Part shown: one piece after another, positions 6,316-13,036 of the stretch
Position numbering within the stretch: the first letter of the stretch is position 1
How the letters are laid out: each line of letters opens with the position of its first letter
IMG/VR virus record: IMGVR_UViG_3300021089_000022
Span: 1 to 23,542 of that record
Length of the DNA: 23,542 nt
Direction: 5' to 3' (one strand)
Source: a virus
The notes under the pieces: generated by a model
The model's input: only the letters and a program-made list of their open reading frames with translations
The model's database searches: none
What the model was told of the DNA's origin: nothing
Made by a program: the position numbers and the translations under genes

Positions 6316-9219
6316 TTAGTTCCATTTTGAGCCATCCCAGTAAGAAGCATCATAATCTGTAGCGCTTGACACTTCAGTATCATATATAGTTCCTGCTGAA
6401 CTGGCAGTTATTCTTTCAAATATTTGAGTTCCCGTTGCAGTTGCAAAGGTAGTCACATGTCCCGTTAATATCGTAGTATCCGTTGCTCTACTTGTATTAT
6501 AAACTGTTGAAGTTGTTAATGAAGTAGCATAAACCGTACCCGATTCTCTTGTAGTATTAAACGTAGTAGTAGTGGCTTGCGAAGTATTAAACGTCGAAGT
6601 AGTACTCTTACTAGTTGATGTAGCCCTACTACTTGCTGTACTGTGCGTAGTATTATATACTGTATCAGTACTCTTAGTTGTACTAGTAGCTCTGCTACTT
6701 GCTGTACTGTGTGTAGTATTATAGGTCGTAGTAGTACTCTTACTAGTTGCTGTAGCACGACTTGTAAGTGTACCAAGCGTAGTAGCATATACTGTAGTAG
6801 TAGATTTACTTGTTGCAGTCGCTCTACTACTTGCTGTACTATGTGCAGTATTATAGGTCGTAGTAGTACTCTTACTAGTTGCTGTAGCTCTGCTGCTTGC
6901 TGTACTATGTGCAGTATTATAAACCGTAGTGGTACTCCTACTCGTGCTAGTAGCACGACTCGAGATCCTAGAAGTACCGTAAGCGGTTTCATAATTAGTG
7001 CTTCTTGAAGTATTTGTATTCCAAGTTGTAGTTTTACTTGTGTTAGTACTCCACGTTGTAGTTTTACTCGTGTTAGTACTCCATGTTGTAGTTTTACTTG
7101 TATTAGTACTCCATGTGGTAGTATTGCTTGTATTAGTATTATTTGTTTGAGCAGTTGCGTTAGTAAATCCTGTATTCCAAGTTGTAGTTTGACTTGTATT
7201 AGTATTATTTGTTTGAGCAGTTGCGTTAGTAAATCCTGTATTCCAAGTTGTAGTATGACTCGTATTAGTATTCCAAGATGTTGCCGTATTTCTAGAAGTT
7301 GCTGTATTCCATGTGGTTGTCCAGGAAGTGTTAGTATTATTAGTAAATCCTGTAGAATTTGTACCACTATCTGTCCAGGATGTTGCTGTATTCCTACTAG
7401 TACCGTAAGCGGTATTATTAGTCGACCCAGTACTATTAGTAAATCCTGTACTCCACGTTGTGGGATTAGTTCCAGAAGTTGGATTAGTTCCAGAAGTATT
7501 ATGTGAGGAACTCCAACCAGTATTTGTATTCCAAGATGTTGCAGTATTATTAGTCGACCCAGTACTATTAGTACCACTCTGTCCAAAAGACGTAGTTCTG
7601 GTATCCCCTTGTGAAGTACTATTAGTACCACTATCTCCAAAAGTCGTAGTTCTGCTTGAACCTTGAGTAGTATCGTATGCGGTATTATCAGCGTACGCTG
7701 TAGTCCAAGATGTGTTTGTTAGGAAGACTGTAGGTTGCCCTTCTGGTCCCACGAAACTAACCGTTATGTTCGTTCCTGTTGTTGATCTAGAAGTATTAGT
7801 ACTTCTGGTTGTACTCCAAGTGGTATTGTAGGCAGTACTTTGTGAAGTATTCCACGATGTATTAGTATTCCAAGTTGTAGTGTAGGCAGTACTTTGTGAA
7901 GTATTCCATGATGTATTAGTATTCCAAGCAGTATTAGTACTATTAGTTCCGGCAGTACTATTAGTTCCAGTTGTATTATGTGTGGAACTCCAACTAGTAT
8001 TTGTATTCCAAGATGTATTTGTATTTTGTGAAGTATTCCTAGCAGTATTAGTATTCCAAGCAGTGTTTGTACTTCTACTAGAATCATACCCCGTACTGTT
8101 ACTACTTGAGGTAGTCCATGAAGTTGCTGTGTTCCTAGAGGTTGAGGTACTAGCTCCGCCTGCTGGATCTGTGACTTGTGAGGTTGAATTAGTAAATCCC
8201 GTACTATTAGTTTGGGCAGTACTAACTGTATACTGAGTAGTCTGTGAGGTGCTTCTAGTAGTATTCGTATTCCAACTAGTATTTGTAGCAACTACATAAT
8301 CGGTAGTCTGTGAAGTACTCCGTGTAGTATTCGTATTCCAACTCGTATTTGTACTAACTGTGTATTCAGTAGTCTGCGCAGTATTATCTGCATACTGAGT
8401 AGTCTGCGCAGTATTATCTGCATACTGAGTAGTTTGTGCAGTATTATCCGCATACTGAGTAGTTTGTGAGGTTGAATTAGTAAATCCCGTATTTCTACTA
8501 GTTGTTATTGTAGTATCATAACTAGTAGTATAAGTAGTGGTAGTATCATATACTGTGGTAGTTGCATGACTAGTATTATAAGTCGTGGTAGTCGTATATA
8601 AAGTAGTAGTGTCAAATGTAGTAGTCGTTGCATGACTTGTCAGATAAGTAGTAGTAGTGGTATATAAAGTAGTTGTATCCCACGTAGTAGTTGTTGCCTT
8701 ACTTGTATTAAACGTAGTTGTAGTTGTATAAGTAGTAGTGGAATCAAAAGTAGTAGTAGTACTTCTAGTAGTTTCATACTCGGTCGTCGTTGTAAATAAC
8801 GTAGTAGTTGCAAAAGTTGTAGTGGTTGCAAGAGTAGTTTCGTATGCAGTAGTAGTAGTATATAAAGTAGTTGTATTAAATACAGTAGTTGTGTCTCTAG
8901 TAGTTGCCCACGTAGTCGTTGTAGACCTAGTTGTATTAAAAGTAGTTGTGGTATCTCTAGTTGTATCAAATACAGTAGTTGTATCTCTATTTGTATTAAA
9001 TGTCGAAGTTGTGCTGTAAGCAGTTTCTTGAGTTCCTGAAACATAGGTTGTTTCAGTATTTGTTGTTCTAGTAGTTGTATGAACAGCCGAGAACGGCCCC
9101 TCTAAACTACCGCCATCATTTACGTAGACTTCATTGACACGACGAATCGTCCCACTATCATTTATAGCAAGAAATCGTAATGTGCGGAGTGTTCCCCCAT
9201 CATTTACGTAAATTGACAT
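6316..9219 (-). CDS. Giant Thr/Asn/Ser-rich repeat protein, putative tail fibre
   Basis: A 967-residue protein with a clear TAGGAG ribosome binding site before ATG 9219. The N-terminus (1-40) has three copies of a YVNDGGTLR-type motif (IYVNDGGTLR, AINDSGTIR, VYVNDGGSL), which I know from phage structural proteins. Residues 47 to about 925 are almost entirely Thr, Ser, Asn, aromatics and Arg. The first part repeats in 10-12 residue units of the form aromatic-x-T-x-R-x-TTT. The middle uses NTSWNTNTSW- and QTTQYADNTA-type units, and the end uses 22-residue units (STASSRATATSKSTTT). A short non-repetitive insert near residue 490 contains VGPEGQPTVFL. The C-terminus (about 930-967) returns to mixed sequence ending YWDGSKWN. 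N-x-S/T tripeptides occur by the dozen. Cys is absent from the regions I read. Clean stop-free length and adjacency to fibre genes support a real structural protein. A beta-solenoid or extended, possibly glycosylated stalk is inference. Confidence 0.85.
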   Translation of the reverse strand: MSIYVNDGGTLRTLRFLAINDSGTIRRVNEVYVNDGGSLEGPFSAVHTTTRTTNTETTYVSGTQETAYSTTSTFNTNRDTTTVFDTTRDTTTTFNTTRSTTTTWATTRDTTTVFNTTTLYTTTTAYETTLATTTTFATTTLFTTTTEYETTRSTTTTFDSTTTYTTTTTFNTSKATTTTWDTTTLYTTTTTYLTSHATTTTFDTTTLYTTTTTYNTSHATTTVYDTTTTYTTSYDTTITTSRNTGFTNSTSQTTQYADNTAQTTQYADNTAQTTQYADNTAQTTEYTVSTNTSWNTNTTRSTSQTTDYVVATNTSWNTNTTRSTSQTTQYTVSTAQTNSTGFTNSTSQVTDPAGGASTSTSRNTATSWTTSSSNSTGYDSSRSTNTAWNTNTARNTSQNTNTSWNTNTSWSSTHNTTGTNSTAGTNSTNTAWNTNTSWNTSQSTAYTTTWNTNTSWNTSQSTAYNTTWSTTRSTNTSRSTTGTNITVSFVGPEGQPTVFLTNTSWTTAYADNTAYDTTQGSSRTTTFGDSGTNSTSQGDTRTTSFGQSGTNSTGSTNNTATSWNTNTGWSSSHNTSGTNPTSGTNPTTWSTGFTNSTGSTNNTAYGTSRNTATSWTDSGTNSTGFTNNTNTSWTTTWNTATSRNTATSWNTNTSHTTTWNTGFTNATAQTNNTNTSQTTTWNTGFTNATAQTNNTNTSNTTTWSTNTSKTTTWSTNTSKTTTWSTNTSKTTTWNTNTSRSTNYETAYGTSRISSRATSTSRSTTTVYNTAHSTASSRATATSKSTTTTYNTAHSTASSRATATSKSTTTVYATTLGTLTSRATATSKSTTTTYNTTHSTASSRATSTTKSTDTVYNTTHSTASSRATSTSKSTTSTFNTSQATTTTFNTTRESGTVYATSLTTSTVYNTSRATDTTILTGHVTTFATATGTQIFERITASSAGTIYDTEVSSATDYDASYWDGSKWN
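6620..6949 (-). repeat. 66-bp imperfect tandem repeats, about five units
   Basis: These encode 22-residue units of the type NTAHSTASSRATATSKSTTTTY near the C-terminus of the Thr-rich protein. The + strand anchor CTTGCTGTACT recurs at 6632, 6698, 6830 and 6896, exact multiples of 66; the unit between 6698 and 6830 is diverged. The period is a multiple of three, so copy changes keep the frame. Outer limits are approximate. Confidence 0.85.
7021..7140 (-). repeat. 30-bp tandem repeat, four units
   Basis: Four consecutive 30-base units (7021, 7051, 7081, 7111) share the + strand core GTTGTAGTTTTACT with few substitutions; the last unit is the most diverged. They encode the decapeptide TNTSKTTTWS and variants. 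The units are in frame within the Thr-rich protein. Confidence 0.93.
7141..7272 (-). repeat. 66-bp tandem duplication, two units
   Basis: The 66 bases at 7141-7206 recur at 7207-7272 with about two substitutions. They encode 22-residue units containing WNTGFTNATAQTNNTNTS. The near identity points to a recent duplication or gene conversion within the Thr-rich gene. Confidence 0.93.
8371..8460 (-). repeat. 30-bp tandem repeat, three units
   Basis: Units 8371-8400 and 8401-8430 are identical, and 8431-8460 differs at only a few bases. They encode QTTQYADNTA three times. There is no spacer variation, so this is a coding tandem repeat, not a CRISPR array. Confidence 0.95.
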
Positions 9220-9227
9220 CTAAACTC

Positions 9228-9449
9228 CTATGAATACACGTACCATACGTGTCCGCTAGATGTTGCTCCTACTCCTGTTGGCGCGGATGAAGTAATAGTA
9301 TAGGGTAATCTACCTGCCGTTACTGTACCGCTCGTAATCTTACCAGCTGCAATATCTAAGTTACTTACGGCTCTACCAGAAGTAATAACTTCAGTACCGT
9401 CTACACTCAAACCTGCATCTTCAATATTAAATTGTAATTTTGTTCCCAT
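9228..9449 (-). CDS. Small tail-fibre-associated structural protein
   Basis: A 73-residue protein starting at ATG 9449, one base after the stop of the 1009-residue fibre. Residues 1-30 (GTKLQFNIEDAGLSVDGTEVI) look like beta strands. The middle AVSNLDIAAGKITSGTVTAGRLPY echoes the 'xIAAxxI' solenoid repeats of the neighbouring fibre. The C-terminus APTGVGATSSGHVWYVYS resembles endings I have seen in other phage fibre proteins (a Gly-rich turn followed by WYVY). This suggests a short cap, chaperone or detached fibre tip that assembles with the upstream fibre, but the role is inference. Its stop overlaps the TAGGAG ribosome binding site of the Thr-rich gene, so the two are probably co-translated. 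Confidence 0.75.
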   Translation of the reverse strand: MGTKLQFNIEDAGLSVDGTEVITSGRAVSNLDIAAGKITSGTVTAGRLPYTITSSAPTGVGATSSGHVWYVYS

Positions 9450-9450
9450 T

Positions 9451-12400
9451 TTATGCCTCTATTGTTGTCCTTACAAATTTGTAAGCCATTGTATCGCCCG
9501 AAGCAGGAGTCACTCGTAATCTTAAATCACTACCGTTTATATCTGCGTCAAAGGCTGCTTGTGCGCCATTATCAAAAATTGACGCATATTGTGTTAAATA
9601 AACTGTTGAACCGTCATGGAATAATACAATTTCCAGTGCTTGATAGTCGCTGTCCGTTGAGTTTGTAATCTGTACAAAGTATTTTGCACTTCTAAATGTT
9701 GCATGAGCAAATGTATCTAAACTAAATACACTAGTGCTTGAACTAGTTCCTGTTCCTACATCGAATCCCCCAACTTCATCAATGTGTAGTTTTTGAAGTG
9801 GTACAGAATCTTGTATTCCTAAGTTACCTGCAACATTAGTTACGTCGTTTGTTCCGTTTCCTAAATTAGCATTTCCATTTGCATTTACTATTCCACTAAA
9901 AGTAACAGTACCACTCATGGTTTGTCCACTAAGAGCATCGGATTTAAGTTCACTAGAACTTACTGCATTGGCTGCTATTTCTGCGGCTCCTACTGCGTTA
10001 CCTGCTATTTCTGCTGAACCTACTGCATTAGAGGCTATTAAATCTGCAGTAATTAAACCGCTAGAAATCATACCTACATTGTTGATAGCATTATCCGCTA
10101 TCAAAGCTGCTGTTATTTGATCATTCCCTATATGAGCTGTATCAATTGATGCAGCTGCATAATGCTCGCTATCAATAGCGTCATCTGCAATCTTTGTTCC
10201 GTCTACTGCGTCAGCGGCTAGCTGTGCAGTACCTACTTGACCATCATCAATGTGTCTAGTAAGAATAGAATTCATGGCAATCTTAGTGCCATCAACTGCG
10301 TTATCTGCTATATTGCCTGTAGCGATTGTATTCGCTGCTATTTCAGCAGTTGTAATACTTGCCGCTATAATCTTACTTGCATTAACCGAATTAACTGCTA
10401 GTTTTGCTAAAGTAACATTTAAATCTACTATTGCAGCAGTATCAACTGCATCATCTGCTAATTGGTCTGCTGTTACTTGTGCATCATCAATATGTCGGGT
10501 AAGTATCGAGTTCTGCGCGATTTTTGTACCGTCTATGGCATTATCTGCTATATTACCTGTTGCGATTGTATTAGCCGCAATTTCAGTAGTTGTTACACTA
10601 CCCGCTACTATAGAAGCAGTTACAACTGAATTAGTTGCTAGTTGATCTGCTCCAACCGCATCATCTGCGATCATAGATTGTTCTACTGCATCTGCTTGTA
10701 TTGTTGCTGTTCCAGTAACATTTCCTGATCCGTCAAAAGAGGCTGATGTCCAAACGACATCTCCCGTCATTCCTATTGTTCTTCCTGTTGCTAAAGTTGT
10801 AGCTGTACTAGAATTACCTGTTACGGCTCCTGTTACATCCCCTTCTATATTTGATACTAAGGTTGCTACTGCATATCCTGTTCCAGAAGTATTAACGGTT
10901 GTTGTAGGAACGGCTTGGTTATCTTTAAATAACTTCCATTTTCCTGAGTCACCCGCATCTCTGAATAATCCTGCGTATAAATCTTGTGAACCACTAGTGT
11001 CATATAAACCATAGAATCCTATATCAACGGCATCACTTGAATTATTTGTTGATGCCAAAGCAATTAGTGGATCTGCAGCAACGATAGTTGTTGAAGATAC
11101 TGTTGTTTCTGTTCCTGATACTGTTAAGTTGCCTGAGAGCGTTACGTTACCAGTAAACGTTTGCCCGCTAAGGGCATCACTCTTAAGCTCACTAGCAGAT
11201 ACAGCGTTTGCTGCAATCTCACTCGCAGTTACTGCGTTTGCTGCAATCTGGTCGGCTGTAATTTGGGCGTCATCTATATGACGAGTTAAAATTGAATTCT
11301 GTGCTATCTTTGTACCATCAATGGCGTTGTCAGCTATATTGCCAGTAGCAATAGTATTAGCCGCTATTTTCCCTGAAGTTACTTGAGCGTTTCCTATATG
11401 AGCTGTATCAATAGATAAGTCTGCATAATGTTCACTATCAATAGCATTATCAGCAATATGTTCATTATCTATTGAACCTGTTGCATAATGTTCACTATCA
11501 ATAGTATTATCAGCTATTAGAGCTCCTGTAATTGCATCTGCTGCTATATCTGCCGTAGCTATTGTGCCGTTTACTATTTTAGCACTTGTAACTGAATTGT
11601 TTGCTAAATGAATAGTATCTATACTAAGAGATACTATTTCTGCACTATCCACAGAATTTGCAGCCATTTGGTCTGCTGTAATCTGTGCATCATCTATGTG
11701 TTGAGTTAGAATAGCGTTATTTGCTATATCTGCAGCAACGATTGTTCCGTTTACTATTTTAGCTGTAGTAATTGAATTATCTGCTAAGTCTGCTGTCACG
11801 ATTGTTCCATTAACAATCTTAGCTGAAGTAATTGAATTATCTGCTATATCTGCTGTTACGATTGTTCCATTAACAATCTTAGCTGAAGTTACTGAATTTG
11901 CTGCTAACTGATCTACTGTTACTTGGTTATCATCTATGTGTTGAGTTAGAATAGCGTTATTTGCTATATAAACTGATGTTATTGTGCCTGTTAAGATTTC
12001 TCTTGCAGTAATATTATTTTCTGCTATCTTAACACTTGTAACTGCATTATCCGCTATTTGAAGTGTTGCTATCGAGTTAGTTGCAATTTCACTTGTGTCT
12101 ACTGCGTTAGCTGCTATCTTTGCGGAAGTAACTGCATTTGCAGCTATCTTAGCTGCTGTTACTTGTAAGTCCCCTATATGGATAGTATCTATACTACCCG
12201 TTGCTATTTCACTTGAATTTACTGAATTTTCTGCTATCATTGCAGCCGAGATAGCGTTGTCCGCTACCGAGGTTACTGCTGTTCCCTGTAAATGAATTGC
12301 TGATACCGCATTCGTTGCTAGTTCACTGGTGCCAATACTATTTGCGGCTACCTCAGAAGTCCCAACGGCGTTCGCGGCAACTTCACTAGCTGTAATCGAG

Positions 12401-12480
12401 TTACTTACTATTTCAGTAGTACCTACTGCATTAGCTTCTAAAGAAGCTACTAATGCCATTTGTTTACCTATGAGTGCCAT
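9451..12480 (-). CDS. Tail fibre with decapeptide solenoid repeats
   Basis: A 1009-residue fibre protein. Residues 1 to about 440 and about 600-850 consist of 10-residue repeats of the form IADNAIDGTK, IAANAVTSAK, LATNSVVTAS, with Ile/Leu/Val-Ala-x-Asn in each turn: a regular beta-solenoid-type pattern common in marine phage fibres. A non-repetitive island (about 440-600) holds LSGNLTVSGTETTVSSTTIV, then GFYGLYDTSG, and ATTLATGRTIGMTGDVVW, which matches a conserved module of phage fibres. The C-terminal approximately 140 residues (LQKLHIDEV, FRSAKYFVQI, LEIVLFHDGSTVYLTQYASIF, DLRLRVTPA, YKFVRTTIEA) form another domain I recognise from marine phage fibres, perhaps the receptor-binding or trimerisation tip. 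The block around IADNAIDGTKIAQNSILTRH occurs three times and LKSDALSGQT twice, showing internal duplication. The start ATG 12480 lies one base after the preceding stop. Function in host adhesion is inferred from family and context. Confidence 0.88.
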   Translation of the reverse strand: MALIGKQMALVASLEANAVGTTEIVSNSITASEVAANAVGTSEVAANSIGTSELATNAVSAIHLQGTAVTSVADNAISAAMIAENSVNSSEIATGSIDTIHIGDLQVTAAKIAANAVTSAKIAANAVDTSEIATNSIATLQIADNAVTSVKIAENNITAREILTGTITSVYIANNAILTQHIDDNQVTVDQLAANSVTSAKIVNGTIVTADIADNSITSAKIVNGTIVTADLADNSITTAKIVNGTIVAADIANNAILTQHIDDAQITADQMAANSVDSAEIVSLSIDTIHLANNSVTSAKIVNGTIATADIAADAITGALIADNTIDSEHYATGSIDNEHIADNAIDSEHYADLSIDTAHIGNAQVTSGKIAANTIATGNIADNAIDGTKIAQNSILTRHIDDAQITADQIAANAVTASEIAANAVSASELKSDALSGQTFTGNVTLSGNLTVSGTETTVSSTTIVAADPLIALASTNNSSDAVDIGFYGLYDTSGSQDLYAGLFRDAGDSGKWKLFKDNQAVPTTTVNTSGTGYAVATLVSNIEGDVTGAVTGNSSTATTLATGRTIGMTGDVVWTSASFDGSGNVTGTATIQADAVEQSMIADDAVGADQLATNSVVTASIVAGSVTTTEIAANTIATGNIADNAIDGTKIAQNSILTRHIDDAQVTADQLADDAVDTAAIVDLNVTLAKLAVNSVNASKIIAASITTAEIAANTIATGNIADNAVDGTKIAMNSILTRHIDDGQVGTAQLAADAVDGTKIADDAIDSEHYAAASIDTAHIGNDQITAALIADNAINNVGMISSGLITADLIASNAVGSAEIAGNAVGAAEIAANAVSSSELKSDALSGQTMSGTVTFSGIVNANGNANLGNGTNDVTNVAGNLGIQDSVPLQKLHIDEVGGFDVGTGTSSSTSVFSLDTFAHATFRSAKYFVQITNSTDSDYQALEIVLFHDGSTVYLTQYASIFDNGAQAAFDADINGSDLRLRVTPASGDTMAYKFVRTTIEA

Positions 12481-12481
12481 T

Positions 12482-12814
12482 TTATGTTTGCTCCAGATAC
12501 GATAGAACCACGTCTATCGAGCTTGCAACGTTACTTTGTACTTTAATTATATCACCAGCTTCTAATACAACCTTACCATCTCCTCCGACTAGTACTAAAG
12601 TTGAACCACTCGGTATAGGGGAATTATGTATTAAGCTTATATGTGCCGAAGCACTTGTATTATACATTTGACAAATACCTTCTATTTGTCCCCCGGATTG
12701 ATTACACAAATACAAACCAATAATTGTTGATGTTGTATTTGCGGGGCAGGTGTAAACCGATGTTAACGAAGTTCCTACATCTGCTGCTGTTGCTGTTTTA
12801 AATGCTGATGCCAT
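12482..12814 (-). CDS. Small virion structural protein (beta-sandwich)
   Basis: A 110-residue protein of a type common in marine tailed phages: MASAFKTATAADVGTSLTSV, YTCPANTTSTIIGLYLCNQSG, SPIPSGSTLVLVGGDGKVVLEAGD, IIKVQSNVASSIDVVLSYLE. The order 'YTCP', a strand with LCN, 'PIPSGST', 'KVVLEAGD', and a final 'VxLSxLE' strand is how I recognise it. It is all-beta, has no signal peptide, and is probably part of the tail or fibre complex, perhaps as a decoration or connector; the exact place in the virion is unknown. ATG 12814 follows the preceding stop by six bases, and an AGGAT element lies slightly far upstream, so translation may rely on reinitiation. The next gene starts one base after its stop. 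Confidence 0.78.
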   Translation of the reverse strand: MASAFKTATAADVGTSLTSVYTCPANTTSTIIGLYLCNQSGGQIEGICQMYNTSASAHISLIHNSPIPSGSTLVLVGGDGKVVLEAGDIIKVQSNVASSIDVVLSYLEQT

Positions 12815-12820
12815 GTTGCG

Positions 12821-13036
12821 TTATCCTAATGCTATACTTAATGCTAGAATATCGTCTTCCGTTACTGAGCTACTCTCGTCTGAGTGTGAAGCCACCGTTA
12901 CGATATTGCCTGCTGCATTTTTTGTATAGATCTTTTGATCAGCTACATTCATCGCAATCTCATGTGTTGCTAAATCACTTGTTGAGGGTGTAGATGAAGA
13001 TGTTTCTGACCTTTTAATTTTAATTACCTGACTCAC
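12821..13036 (-). CDS. Short fibre-attachment protein (IKIKRS type)
   Basis: A 71-residue protein starting at GTG 13036, whose G overlaps the upstream TAG (TAGTG). MSQVIKIKRS, LATHEIAMNVADQKIYTKNAAGNIVTV is the conserved N-terminal attachment module of many phage fibres ('IKIKRS ... L..GElA.N..d.klY'), here standing alone with only a short acidic tail (SSSVTEDDILALSIALG). It is paralogous to the N-terminus of the gene just upstream (MAQVIKIKRS). It may be an independent small adaptor, or the remnant of a longer fibre that lost its shaft. The clean reading frame and coupling favour a working gene. Confidence 0.75.
   Translation of the reverse strand: MSQVIKIKRSETSSSTPSTSDLATHEIAMNVADQKIYTKNAAGNIVTVASHSDESSSVTEDDILALSIALG

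Noticed and set aside
6516-8291. Long Leu/Ile-rich - strand reading frames (6516-7640, 7764-8291) and a similar one at 8640-9044
   Set aside because: They are frame-shifted readings of the Thr-rich repeat gene; the Leu/Ile bias arises from its ACT/AAT/AGT codons, and no ribosome binding site or independent domain is seen.
8371-8460. CRISPR-like spacing of 30-bp repeats
   Set aside because: The units are directly adjacent with no unique spacers and lie in frame within a coding gene.
6643-9019. + strand Ser/Cys/Val-rich reading frames opposite the Thr-rich gene
   Set aside because: Antisense shadows of a low-complexity gene; their repeats copy its repeats and no start signals support them.
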